Shown piece after piece: positions 1 to 12,900 of a stretch of 64,000 nt of DNA (its first letter is position 1; every line of letters starts with the position of its first letter). The translations under genes were made by a program, and so were the position numbers. The DNA is taken from NCBI GenBank assembly GCA_013397865.1, contig VZTI01002652.1, positions 3,114,075-3,178,074 on the forward strand, given 5' to 3'. This stretch comes from Struthidea cinerea. Taxonomy: Eukaryota; Chordata; Aves; Passeriformes; Corcoracidae. The notes beneath the pieces were generated by a model. That model saw only the letters and a list, made by a program, of their open reading frames with translations. It had not been told where the DNA came from and did not search any database.

Positions 1-289
1 AGTGACTGTAGGAGAAAGGCTGGGTGTGTGCCTTGATCACCCTGCAGCAGAGAGGTTGCTGATCAACACCGTGATCTCAGGCAGATCATCAGCAGTGCTG
101 CTGAGAATTTGGTCAGCAAAATTTGCCATTTACAGGACTACAGAATCATTACATTTGGAAAAGACCCGTAAAGTCATAGAATGCAAACACAACTTAATAC
201 TGCCAAGTTCACCACTAGATCACGTCACCAAGTACTGCAGCTATGTCTTTTAAATACCCTCAGGAATGATGACTCTGCTGCTTCCTTGG

Positions 290-565
290 ACAGCTTCAAT
301 ATCTTTCTTTTAGTGAGGGACCCAGAACTGAACACAGGATTTGAGATGTGGCCTCACCAGTGCTGAGTATAAGGGGATGATGACAGCCCTGATCCTGCTG
401 GCCACACTATTCCTGATACAGGCCAGGATGCCATTGGCCTCCTTGGCCACCTGGGCACACACTGGATTATGTTCAGCTGGCTGTTGACCAGCACCCCCAG
501 GTCCTTTTCCACTGGGCTTTCCAGACACTTATTTCCAAGCCTGTAACATTTGCATAGGGTTGAAG
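290..565 (-). repeat. CR1 LINE fragment (3' part of the reverse-transcriptase ORF), antisense
   Basis: Read on the minus strand, the sequence is open for 72 codons (310-528) and matches the C-terminal part of the CR1 ORF2 product (AQVAKEANGILACIRNSVAS, then PLYSALVRPHL). It is a truncated non-LTR retrotransposon copy, typical of birds and reptiles. The ends are approximate and no 3' tail is present. Confidence 0.85.
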
Positions 566-3500
566 GTCTTGAGACGTGATCTTCAAGATATTTTACAACC
601 TAAATGATTGCATGATCATGGAAACTGCAAATTGCGCTAAGTGAGGCAGTGTAGTCTTTATCAGAGCTCCTTTCCAGGGCTAATGCTGCATGGGACTCAT
701 TTCCTAGCTACAGGCAGGATCTAGAGCCTCTTGAATATGGGATAGAGAATGATTTATGGCAGTATTTAGGCACTGTAGGCATTGCTGTACGTAATATCAG
801 ACTGAGACTTTGTACATGCCAAATATACAAAGTTGTTAGGAATGCCTGAGAATAGATGTGTACATTGTCATAAGAATACCTGAAAAGAGCAATGGTAACA
901 CAGTCATATGAATTCTGATATCTTCTACCTTAAAAATCATTTAGTGCTATCTAGATTTCCCATTTTTCCTGTAGCACCTCATTTATTCCTACTTATAAAT
1001 ATTGGACCTCAAAATAAATCATCAGTGGCTCCCTTAGATCAAGTGTTGTTTTGCTAGCTTTGAATCAGTGATGTAAAATTCACTGCTCAGAGGTCTGCAA
1101 ATAAAACTTAAAATTAGTCAATGAAAGTCTTTTCTTAAAAAGTTGATACTTTGCTAAAGTGATGTGGCTCATTCTCAAATAGTGTCTGTAAAGGGATTGG
1201 TTCTCTTGTTTGTTAAAAAAGAAAAACCACAAATTGCTTTTTTCCCACAAGTGGTCCATTAAATCACCACAACTTTGCTACCACATTGAGAAGTTTTATT
1301 TCCATTATATTTTTGTGTTTGCAACATTCATGTACTGTAACAAAAGCGTGGTTATGATTTTCCTGCATGGAAGGTCAGCAGTGAAGCGGGAAAGAGGCAG
1401 TTACGTATTGCTCGTTAAAGGAGAACAAAGGTTGGCCTTCAGTGAGTGCTCGAATATCAAATGACTGTGTTACACAGCCGCACAGCATCACAGAAAACCT
1501 CTTCCTTCCCAAGTGAAAAGCAGCCCCTGATCAGTTTGAATGTTTTGCTTGAATGAATGCCAGTGACAATTGCATACTTTTGTTTCATTTCTGTCTGAAG
1601 ATTCATCTCAGCGCTCTAAATTGTCTTCTCAAATTACTCCGATACCACACAAGATATTAAACACTCACTGAAGTATTCTAGGCACTCTTGCAGAAAAGAA
1701 TCACTTAGAGTGAGAAGCAACATAACATTTATCACAGAAGTCTTATTTGAGTCCAGACTTCATTTTGAGTTACCGATTGAGAACATTAATTTATCCTTTA
1801 TACGACATGCATTTATTCATAACTCTGGATTTGTGCAATTTACGCATTTGTATGTTTTCGTCATTTCTGCTAATAGATTTTTCACAAACAACGCTGCAGT
1901 TGATGCAGTTGCCCAGGCTTGGTGGAACATTTTTAGATTTTGGGACAGGACAGAGATTTCCTATTCAGTATCAGTGGACTTGCCATACGGCGGAGGCTTG
2001 TAAAGCATGATAGCCAAATATTCCTACATTTAATTTGCTTATATTCAATTCCACGCGCTGCTTCTCTCCTCTGCGTCACCCAATTATTTTGTGTGGTTTG
2101 TACAGCTTGTGTTTCCAAGTCTTTGCCCATTTGCTCCCTGGTACACTGTCTCATGTCATTCAAAAAGATTTTTTTTTCACTCCAGTAAAAATAGCCTGTC
2201 TCCATTTTATTCCTCCCCCTCTCTTTTCTTTTTTAACATTTTAGCAAGTAGCATAAAAATACTCAATTTTAAAATCAAATTTCAAATAATGCCAATCTGT
2301 GCAACCTCAGATACAATGTAGTTTGTTCATTGAAGAAAATGAAGAGTAATGAATTTTTATATGGAGATTAGGTGTCTCCTTCAGTATTTTGATACTAGTG
2401 AGCAGTTCAATATACAAAATTCCAGGAAATACTTTTAAGGGATGTCGAATCAAACATATTGTAACCTAAGATATAGGGTGATGAGAAATCAGTAAGTAGC
2501 TCTCAGAGCTTCCTTGTCTTTCAAGCTATTTAGCCTAACATTGATATAAAAATAATCACACTCTGCAGCTCGGTAGTGGATCAGTCATTTATTTTAATGC
2601 ATTTGACATAATTTTGTTTCATATGATGCAGGACTTCTGGGTAAGCAAAATATCTCTAGTGTAAAAATTAGTGGTTTCCGATATGAAAAATAAAGTGTGT
2701 CGTTTTCCTTTGTTTATTTAGACAGAAAGAGACAGTAACCTTTTGAGGACAGAAAAGAAATGAAGAATGAAAATTTTTTTTAGATCTGGTTAATGCTTGA
2801 TTTAAGACACCAGAGGGTGGGGGCAAAATTCCCAAACCACACCACTAATGAACTGAGAATAAATGAGATAAAAATTACTGTATAGTAAAAAATGTTCAAA
2901 TCTGAGTTGAAGCAGAGAAAGGATGAGGAATGGGGAATCCGTAGCTTTCCCCCCACAAGCCCAGACAAGTTGTAACAATTGAAATCCAGCACAAAAACAT
3001 TATAGAGAAAACAGTATCTTGAATTCAATTCTAGCTTAAAAAAATATAGTAGGGATGAACTGCAAGAAAGTGGTGCATTAGCTCTCAGTTATAGAAGAAA
3101 TATTCAATACCAGATATTTAAGAAAGTATAAATTATTTCTTAACTGTATAATAAAGAATTTTTAGGATATTTCTTAAATAATGTATTTTTGTCATTTCTG
3201 TACAGTAATTTTGCATTCCTTTATGAATAGAATTAGGTATAGCTGTTCGTTTCATCTGGAGGATGTTAAAATCATGGCACATGGTATTTTTCCTTATGCA
3301 TCAGAGGCCTCACTGCATATTTTGCTTATGAGACTTGCTCTCTCCTTGACTTTGGGCATATTACTTTTCTATATACATCACCTAACATAAAAAATAAGTG
3401 AATAAGTTAAAAGACAATATGCTGCAGAACCAGTAGATAATTATCATGTTTTAAATTCAAAATAGTTGAGATGCCAATAAAAAGAAGTTGAGGACAGAAC

Positions 3501-6474
3501 TCCCAGCCGGGCCGCTGATACTTTTGGATGTCCAAAATCTCTCTGCAGTGTCTGCTTTTCATGTTAGAGGCAGTCTGTCTTGTGTGCTAGAAGCAATGAA
3601 TGAGTTCCTTGCCTTGGGAACTTGTGGCAAAGTAACTTTCAAGCAGGCCAATGCCCTGTCACATTTGATGGGCTGAATCAACTTAGGGTCCTGAACTGAC
3701 AGGTGGTTTTGAGCAGTTCATGAGGGATTTAATTGGTGTGTGCAAAATGCAGCCTACAAGTCAAATATTACTTGGATATGCCACAATTAATATCCAGCAG
3801 CCAATGCTGTTACCCTTGTCTTTGCCATTATTTTTTTTCTGATTGATTTCCGATGAAATTGATTAAAACACTTCCAGGTTGAAGATATATTTGCTGTGAA
3901 GTAAAGGGATAATAAAATCTGCCTTATAATTGTGAGGAAATAGAATCAGAACAAACGCATAATTACGAGGAGGTCATCCCCACTCACCCAAAACCCAACA
4001 TCATAGTTTTTGAATGTGTTTTTAGATTTTCTGTTGCTCTCTAGAAACATGCTACCGTGGTATATGGCTTGCTTCTGTTCCCATTGAGATCAATAGCAAA
4101 ATTGCCAGTGATTGATGGAAAAAGCCTGTGGAAAATGTTTCAAAAGCATCATTTTCATTTTGGTAAATTCAATTTGTTGGCCAAAAATTAGATTTCTAAT
4201 TGTTTGCTTCAATCATAGTTACAGAGAGACTGGCATCTCTTTATGTCATTTCTACTAGATCTATTCCTTCTAACATGCTCTAAAAAAGATCTAATGCCCA
4301 AATTTTAAGCCAAAATTGGGAGATAGACTCTTAGCAATATAGAACGAATCCAAATTCAATGTTCAAGAAAGAGCTCCATGCTAATTCTTGCTAATTTGCA
4401 TTTTTTTGTTGTTGTTGTTCTTGTATATTTTTGTTTGTTTGTTTACGTGGCATGATTTCTCAAATATTCCAGTTGTCTTTTCTTGACTTTTAACCCTGAA
4501 CGGCACTGTTTCTTAATCAGAAATTCCTTTATATAAGTAATAGTAGTTTAGTATTGAAGCTATTTTTCCTGTGAAAAGGGCAAGAAGAAACGTTTGCTTC
4601 TTGTAGTGTGAAGGGGGCTGGTTTAGTATTTTTGGCATTTTTGTTTTGTTTTGGTCACAAGTCAGTGTGACCAAAGTCAGGTTTGAACAAGTTGTTGGTT
4701 AGGTTCAGCTCTTAGTGCTTGGGGAGTTCAAGAGAACCACTGTGGAGCTTGGCTCAGGTGTAAGCCATTACTTTTGTTTTTAATACCTTTCAAAAGAAAA
4801 AGTCCATACTTGACAGAATCCCAGACTTGGCAGCTATTTACAGAACTGGTTTTCTTGTGTACTGCTTGTTAGCATTGTTGTTGCTTCTTAAAACAGCAGC
4901 TACTGCTTCCCGAGAGCCTTCACAACACACTTGAAGTGCCAGACCACTGTCCTTTTGTGCTATTACTAATTTTTTTCCACATGAGTCAACTGAGTGAAGA
5001 TCAGATGTTTTAAAAAGGGTTTGATTTTCATTTGCCCGAAGGCTACTCTGCTAAAAAAAAATTCAATGACCTCATAGCTGAAAGTGACTGCAGATTTCCT
5101 ATTAAATAACTCAAGTGCTCTGCACAGCTCTGTGAACTAGGATTATATTTTTGTTCTGATTTTTGTAATTTCATTTTTGATTTAAATGAAAATTGCATAG
5201 ACCTTGAGATATCCCTGTTGGTACACCTCTTTGACTAAAATCTCCCTAATGCATTTGTAGGGTATGAAAATGCTGTTAAAGTAGGCCAGCAGTCCCTGAT
5301 ATGCTAGGATAGAAGGAAAAGCCTCTCTTTAGATTCATCTTCATTATGTTTTCTCCCTGAAGTTCTGAAACAAGTGTGCTGTGCATCTTGTTTCTTTCTT
5401 CTCGCAACCTTTTTTCTTGTTGTAGCTGGCTTTGGCAGCTACAGCCTAACCCATCTTCTTAGGCTTCTTCCAGCAGGAGCTTGTCATCCTGAAAAGAATT
5501 CGCCAAGATGTTTAGGGAATGTGGGCAGCTTTTGCTGTTGGAACAGCCATGTCCTCCCACTCATGTCACTGGGATGCTGTGTGGACTCTGTGGGTAATAT
5601 GTGGGATTTGTAATTCTATGGGAGACTCCTTGATGGAGACTGAAGCTCATTCATAAGATATGGATGATATCCATACTTGCAAAAGTACTGATAACTAATA
5701 AAGTGAAGTCATTCCACTTTCCCTTAGTACAGCAAGCAGAAAAGGTGTCTGTTTCAAGTCATCACAGATCTTGGCTCCAGCAGGAGCATGTTTCTTAGGG
5801 TACAGTATTCAGAAACTGGTGGCACAATGTAAATAATTATTTAGCTGCCTCTGTGTGAGTATCTGGGCTCAGGATGATATTCTTGAATGGATATCTATTG
5901 TGTCTGGAGAAGCTAGAGCTCTGTCTTCAGTATGGCATCATTTCTTGAGTGTGCAGTCATGTCTGAGTGTTAATGTATTTTTGTCCTGATCTGGTTTAAC
6001 GTGGTACAGGACAGCACCTTTCTCCACACCCATCTGCAGCTAGCTGTGCTGTGCTGACCCTTGGTGTGCTGTCATCACAGTGAATGTGGAAGGGCACTAT
6101 TTCAAAATTAGGAGGGCAGTGGAGAAGATATGTCATCTGCCTGAAGCTAACATCTCATTCAGAGAATGATTTTATCCAAGGTTAATGGAAGATCAGACGC
6201 TATATCAGTCAGCTGAAACGAGATCATGGTGATCTGTTAAACATGGAGAAGTGCAACTCCATTCCTGGACTGTCGTGATGTACTTGCAGCATTTTGATAG
6301 GGTTTGACAGGTAGTGTTTGACTATTTATTAGCACAAATATCCTCTGTGCTGCTCTAGGTATCTATTTTTCTGTTTGCAGGTGGAAATGAAAGGTTTGGG
6401 TGGAGAGAAGTAAGTGAGAGAAATTTTCTAGTATTTGTAAAGCAGTGTTGTATCTAGCAGTGGCTGAGTAAACA

Positions 6475-6506
6475 GCTCACCAACCCCTGCACTGGGGTTG
6501 GTGAGC
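6475..6506. repeat. Perfect 13-bp inverted repeat with 6-nt loop
   Basis: The arms GCTCACCAACCCC (6475-6487) and GGGGTTGGTGAGC (6494-6506) are exact reverse complements around TGCACT. The hairpin is G+C-rich within A+T-rich sequence and lies 253 nt before the exon-1 acceptor. It overlaps the LTR-like scrap. Confidence 0.8.
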
Positions 6507-6550
6507 CCTGGCCAGCAGCCAAATGCCCCCCAGCTGCTCACTCCCCCAGC
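6480..6550 (-). repeat. Short LTR-like fragment (same family as the solo LTR at 15300)
   Basis: The stretch with CCAGCAGCCAA and CCCCAGCTGCTCACTCCCCC resembles the downstream part of the bird ERV LTR seen in intron 1, in the same orientation. It is short and decayed, so the assignment is tentative. Confidence 0.4.
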
Positions 6551-6759
6551 CTCAGTAAAGCCTTTGATACTGCAGGTGAGGGCACCACCTTTGAGAGAGG
6601 GACCTGGTTTTTAAATACTTGAAGAGTCCTTAATCTAACTGCAGGATTCTTACGAGGTGCTGATTATAATTATAAAGTGTTCCTTTGCTGCAGAGCTACT
6701 TTGGAGCGAGGGTATGTTCATTCACTCTTTCTCTCACATTTTTCTTTATTACGGTGCAG

Positions 6760-6889
6760 TTCAGCTGAGACCGACTTCCTCTTTGGCTGTCCATAAACTG
6801 TGAAACAGAAGAATGCAGAAGACTATCGCTTGCCTTTTTGTACATGAGTGATAAGAGCACAAGATCATTAATACAAGTTTGATGCAAAG
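6760..6889 (+). other. OSBPL6: 5' UTR part of the first coding exon
   Basis: A strong acceptor (pyrimidine run from 6721, then CAG at 6757-6759) places the exon start at 6760. The UTR is therefore preceded by an intron, with further noncoding exons and the promoter outside or unrecognised. An in-frame TAA at 6869-6871 lies 18 nt before the ATG, so the open frame cannot extend upstream. Three upstream ATGs are present. Confidence 0.8.
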
Positions 6890-6893
6890 ATGA
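6813..6893 (+). promoter_or_regulatory. OSBPL6: Three chained upstream ORFs running into the OSBPL6 start codon
   Basis: uORF1 is 6813-6851 (12 codons, A at -3). uORF2 is 6844-6882 (12 codons) and overlaps uORF1 by 8 nt. uORF3 is 6882-6893 (3 codons). The stop of uORF2 shares a base with the ATG of uORF3 (TGATG), and the stop of uORF3 overlaps the main ATG (ATGA). These are all the ATGs in this UTR segment. A translational effect is inferred, not shown. Confidence 0.6.
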
Positions 6894-6991
6894 ATTCAGA
6901 GGAGAAGAGTATATCTCCAGCTCACAAAACATCCACTCCATCACATCGAAGTGCCTCCTCCTCATCATCGTCTCAGAGAGACAGGAGGCAG
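6890..6991 (+). CDS. OSBPL6: OSBPL6 coding exon 1 (residues 1-34)
   Basis: The exon starts with MNSEEKSISPAHKTS and ends in a serine-rich, basic stretch (SSSSSSQRDRRQ). The start is the first ATG after the in-frame stop at 6869, has A at -3, and matches the ORP6 N-terminus (SPAHKTSTP). The donor is GTAAGG and the exon ends in phase 0. The segment is probably disordered and phosphorylatable; no catalytic or binding motif is evident. Confidence 0.93.
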
Positions 6992-9900
6992 GTAAGGAAA
7001 TGCTCTCGTTGTTTGTACCATCTGGTGGGATAATACTTTTATTCTTGTCATGTGGCTGTTAGTTCTTGCTTGCTGTAGATTTGCTTGCTTATAGCATTGG
7101 ATGATATCACTATAGCCAAAAACTGTTGAGTTTTTGAATTGACTTCTTCCATTTTCTAAAGTGGTTTGAAAAAGATTTAAAAGCAACATGGGCACTATGT
7201 ACAGCACTGGAACAGTAAGTATTGCAGTCACATGGACAAGGAGGAAACCTGCTCTGAAGTCTTTTGGGAAGTGGTTTCTTTGGCAGCATGAACCTACCAT
7301 TACATAAACTCGTTTTGTGTCATCTAGGAATATCTCTTTTTGTAAATCTAACAACAGAGAAGCATTATCATTTTAGAAGGTGGTAATTCACTTTAAATAT
7401 CATCTTGTTCATCCTTTATGTAAACACGTAACATTTTAAATATTATTTGTTTTACTCCAAATTAACAGTGATTGTACTACCTCATAGAGTACTAGTCCAG
7501 TTATGGTAGACTTCCGTTTTTAAGAGACTCTTGTTTATGTGGATGTAGCACACCTTTTTTCCAGGATCTCTTGAAGATTAAGACTCTATTAATTCCCCTC
7601 AAAACAACTTGAGCATTCCTGTTGGGTTTTTTGAGGGCTGGCTGTACAGTCTGGCCCCAATATCAGTGGGAGCACTTCAGAAAGTATCAGAGCTATCCAC
7701 TGGATTTCAGATATGTTCTTACATGCATATTTTACAAATGAAAAGGTTGATATGGAAAAATTGGTTAGAACAGAAACATATTTTGAAACTTGATCCCTAG
7801 TAAAGAGGCAAATAATTAAAAAAAATTAAAATAGTTTGATGTACTATGCATTTACTTGAATGCCTTAGGAATATTTTCTCAGCTACTTTTTTGGCAGCTC
7901 CAATACTATTTTCTCAGCTGCTGCTGAGGACGTTTTTTCCCTTACCTCTTATGGAAATTTTGAAACCTGAGAATTTTTAATGAAAACTGTAAAATTTACA
8001 GCTTTGAATGTAATTAGTCTCACCACAAGGTATATTTAAAATGTTAAATCAGGAGAAGAATTCTGATGTATGCTTAATAACAGGCAGGAAATGTGTGTGT
8101 ATTTTTTTTAATAATTTCCATTGCTTAAGTAAATCCAAAAATGTTTTCTCACAGGTGATAAATGTTTTCCCTTTCATAGTGTACAGGATTTTGGATAGCT
8201 GTTTTCAATTAATTGAGTCTTGGTTAGGATATAACCTCTTAATTTTTCATTAGTTCAATCTGGAGCAAGAATTTTGGCATAATTTGTTTAAAGCATCAGT
8301 GTATTTTATCTCCCACATTTAAACCCAAAGAAGGCAAATGCAAGACCCTCAGGAACTGCTGGTATCAGCTAAGAGCATATTCTCTGAGTTTTCTTTGTAA
8401 TTAGGTAATTTGACATAACCATGCAACTAGGAATAAAAAAAAAAAAAGACCTCTTGGGAATACATTTTGCCATAAATCTAATGGCTACCATATCTGTTAC
8501 CATAGCAACGGTAAAGAGCAAGGTATACCTGTCATCATAATGAAATGGATGCTTAACTTTAAGTCCATATTTGATCATGGAAACGTGAAGCATGATTTTG
8601 AAATAATGCTATAAAGGTTGATGGTGTGATGCATCCAGAGGATCCCATAAAGCGTGATGATGCTTAACGATGTACTTAGGCATGTAAATGCGGACTGGAA
8701 GGGCTACCTCGAGGCGTTTGTTTTTTTGCCTTAGTGCTTTCAGTGTTAAAGGCAGGAGAATGAATGGGTGAGCAATTTCTTCTGCAGAAAGGAACCAAAC
8801 TGCAGCGTGCAACGCGGCATGAAGTGCGGTGGTGCTATATCCAGGGAAAGGAGCATGCACATTTCCTCTCTGCATGGAGACACATTAAAACATCCATTTC
8901 ATCCTACCATCCACTGTAACAACTGCATTTTTGATTTATTTCTTTGCTTATGGTATTATTTGTATGTTTTGGTTTTCATAGGCTTTTGCCCAAACACAAT
9001 GATAGCTAGGGGTTAGGGGATTTTGGTTCAGGGGCTGTTGGATTTTACTTTGAAAAGTCTTTAAAATTGTGTCTTGCTGCCTCCTTGGACTCTTCAAAGC
9101 AGGTAGTAGAAAAGCACCCTTCCTAAATTGGTAATATAGATGAATATGGAAAGTGATGTGACTGAATGACGTGCCAATGTAGCTTTTATTGTCATGTGTG
9201 AGGATAACACTGGATATTTCTAGATGGTTAATGGTTGAAGCCTTCTCATCATCTAATTCTTGTCAAAATCATACCAGCAATTATGGAACAGTTTCCCAAT
9301 AAATTATGGTGCAGGAGGCTGAATGAGTGTGAACATGACTATGAGAAATCATTTCAGGGAGAGTAGAAAATGTCGTGCTGTATATAATGCTGGTATTTTA
9401 ATGTAGCTTTTTTATTTGTACAATATATATCACCTAAGAGATTTAGCAGTCAGCAAAAGCTTTGACATTGCCAATTTTCAGGCTCCGTGACTAAGTAATA
9501 GATAAATGAATAGACTAATGAAGCCAGCAATAACTAAGAAAATGATTTCAGATTTTTGTCATTCATTTTCATTAAAACTGTGTTTAATTTGGATGGTTAG
9601 ACTGTAGAAGGCCCAGAAACAACCTGTTTTGTTTAGCCCCTGAGTTGAATGGGGTGCCAAGGCAGTTGTGGTACCCTCGATAAGGAATACTTCAGAAGGG
9701 AGCAGCAGCAGATTTTCCTGCTATGGAACTGTTGCAGAGCACGAAACCTGTCATTTTGACTGTCAAGAAGAGTCTTCGTACAAAAGGTAGCATAAAAAGT
9801 GCAATTCTGATAGCCTTTTTTGTGGGCCATGCTGACAAGGGAGATTCCTGTTTTTCATCCCTCATGAAACTCTGAAAAGGCTAGCTATATACTGCTGCAC

Positions 9901-12900
9901 AGCAAAATGGAGGAAAACTAACAACTCTTGGAAGTACAGCTGAAAATGATAAAATCATATGTTGTATATTCAATTTTATGGGTGTAAGTTCTTTGTGAAT
10001 ATTCTGTATTTTTTTATTGACTAAGTATGCAAGTCATAAGGCAGACTGTAATACATTATATACTCTCTGCAATGTGTGGGTAGTAATATTGTGCTGAGAA
10101 GAAAGAAGTAACTACATCATAGGGTTAATAATGTGCAGTTCAGCAGATTGGAGCCTGACCTCAGGCTACTAAACTGAGGGAGTGATACAGAAGGAGAGTA
10201 ATCATGTTGAAACTGTGAACAAAGGGGGGATTTTGACTTTTCTGACCACCGCCTAAAAGCTAGCTAATACATGATATGAAAATGGATGTAGCAATGTCTT
10301 CTATATTGAGTGTGAGGATTTCTCTTGTAATGTCTTAATTTTCTTTTTTGGTCTTTTATGGGGGAGAGACGATCAGCTGTTCTCTTGCTCTCTTTGTGTT
10401 TTTGTTTATCAGTTTGCTTTTTCAACAAATCCTTGGTTCTTTTCCTACACAGCAATGTCAAAAGAAGGAAAGCTTTTAGTCCTATAGCATTTAGCCTTGT
10501 GTTGTCACCCTTCTACCAGGAGAGCTTTCGTATTTCAAACAATTATTGTCTTTTAGCTATTTGTAAAGAGTGAAAGGTGGGGGCTTTGAAGGAAGAGGAA
10601 AAAATATTTTCCAGAGCAGCAGTCTGCTTTTCAGATTTTAGTATGGCTTGTTGTTTGTTTTGGGTTGGGTTTTTTCCCTTCTGTACAAGCAGTATTGACT
10701 AACAGAAGGGGCGTACACAAGGGATTCATAAAGGACTGAGTTTGGGCTGAAGACGTTTACCTGGCCATGAAATTTAGAAGCAGAGCACAATTCCAAGGCT
10801 CTGGTCTTGCCTAAAGGTCTGCACTGGAAAATGCCTATTTAGCTTTTTACAACCACTGTATTTCGTCGCAGTAGTCTCCTGAAAGTGGTATTTCCTGAGG
10901 TGGGTATCACCATTTTGTAGATGCTTAGACAGTGCTGCGCATACAAGATCGTGATGTGATATAACCTAATAAATTCCATGTGGAAGAGACGTCTGAGCAC
11001 ATTTATGTACCTTTTTTATTCTGAAGGTGGGTAGCAGTCTACATGCTTGCTCACAGCTGTCAGCCTGATGTGACATCTGGGAAAAATATTCTTGTTGGTT
11101 TCCTGTGAATTTCACTTGTTTCTGTCCCTCCGTGACTTAAAAAGTAAGAAAGGCAAGGATGGACAGTTGTCTGGTGGACATAATAGAGACCTGAGAACAT
11201 GCAGCCTTACTCCTAGCTTTGCTTTGTAGCAAGCATAGACTTTTAGAAGCCTTTTTACTTTGCAGTAGTTTGTGAGAATTATTTAATAATAATTATTAAC
11301 CTCTCTGAGAGTTTCAAACTGAAGAGGCTACTAAATGCCAAGTACTGTTGTTACAGTGATATAATTCTCTTTGCTCGCTTTCCTAATTAAATTTCTTCAC
11401 ATAAAACTGTTGAAGCAGGATTAGAGCAGGAAGTGTTGAGTACTTCAAAAGCAACAACTCACTGGAGCAAGCAAATGTTCTGAGGGAGCCAAAGAATGAA
11501 ATGGCAAAATTGTTAACAAAAACATGCAATTATTCTTTAAATTGATTAGTTGCTGCTACCCTACATTTTTCTTTCCTTGTGCCTTTGACAGAGTGCGAAA
11601 ACATTCCTTAGGTTTGGAAGGTAGTGGGTCTTACTTAAGTGTCTGATAAAATGTCTGAAGCTATGTAACTTCTAAAGCTGTAGAACACTAATGTGTATGT
11701 TACATTAGGTTCAATGCCATAGTGCTTGTTTTAAATGAAATCATAGATCTCAGATGTGTTAGATTTTTATCCCTCAAATGGATAACTTGATGAGTGAACG
11801 TCTGCACTTGACACAATCAGAAGGTGGTTAAACTTACAGAATGAAACTCTCTGGGCTACAGGTTTGTCCAAGGATGGGATAGGAGCCCCTGCAAGTGATA
11901 CTTTGAGGGAATGGGTACAGACTGATCCCAAGGGTGAGGCAGACCCCCAAGTACTGACGCTGATGGGTGCATTGAAAGTGTGAGACATTCTCCAGCACTG
12001 GGAATCCTTGTGGGCAGAGCTGCTGGCATACACTGGCAGCAGCACGTGCCCAGCATCCCAGTACCCCTGGATGCATCAGGCTGGCTGTGTGTGAAGCTAG
12101 CCTGCAGGCACGCAGCAGATGTCCTTTATGTTGTGCCTGTATTTCTGCCTAGAATTTACCTGAGAGAGAGACAGCAAACAGAAGACGTACATCTGTCCAT
12201 GTACACAGGATGGGCCTCTCCAGTCCATATTTGGAGATACTTGGATCATGCCTGCTCCTGCCCTTTGTAATATCTTCACTGGTTTAGAGACAAGATCCAG
12301 AGGGCAGTCCTGGAGATTATTAGATGGAGATGCTGTCTCTTCCTATGAAAGACTTGGCCTTAAAAGCTTTGAAGAAGTAAAATGTCTGGAGCAGTCAAGG
12401 AGAGACAGTGATAGTATTCATACCAGGCTGTCCCAGGGGGCTGTGTGTAGACTTTCAAAAACATTGCCGTCTCAGTTATCCTACCTCTAGGAGCGCTTTA
12501 CAGGTTGCATATAGAATGCTGAAGTTCAGATGTGGGCTATGAAGAAAGATTTATTTTTTAAAAAATATGTCAGTTTGATTAGAAATGGTGCCTGTAGCTG
12601 TCTTCTATTACAAAACCAGGGAAATTGCTCTCATAAAACCTTAATTACCCAAGTAAATTATGACAGATAATTTAAGGTGGCATTTTCAGAACATGGTCAC
12701 TTTTGCATTCATTTTGTCTCATTTTTTTCTCCTCATGCACACATGTCCTACATAAGCATGTCTCACTTTCCTTGAGGATACAAAGTGCAACACACACACA
12801 CGAATTTGGAAGGAAGAAGTGGACCTCTTCTGAAGTGCCATTGAGGATTTCTGGGAAACAAATGGGGGAGAAGAAAGAGAAGCATGATTGTATTTTCCTT

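Larger units (their letters stand above)
1..6759. other. Upstream intronic or 5' flanking DNA
   Basis: This sequence precedes the acceptor of the first coding exon, so at least its 3' part is intron. It holds an antisense CR1 piece near the start, an LTR scrap and a perfect hairpin near 6475. I recognise no exon. 1710-2205 is open in several frames at once, but nothing in it resembles a known protein. Confidence 0.6.

Noticed and set aside
6965..7354. 129-codon minus-strand open frame overlapping exon 1
   Set aside because: No recognisable protein, no splice or promoter context, and it crosses the exon-1 donor on the opposite strand. It looks like chance.
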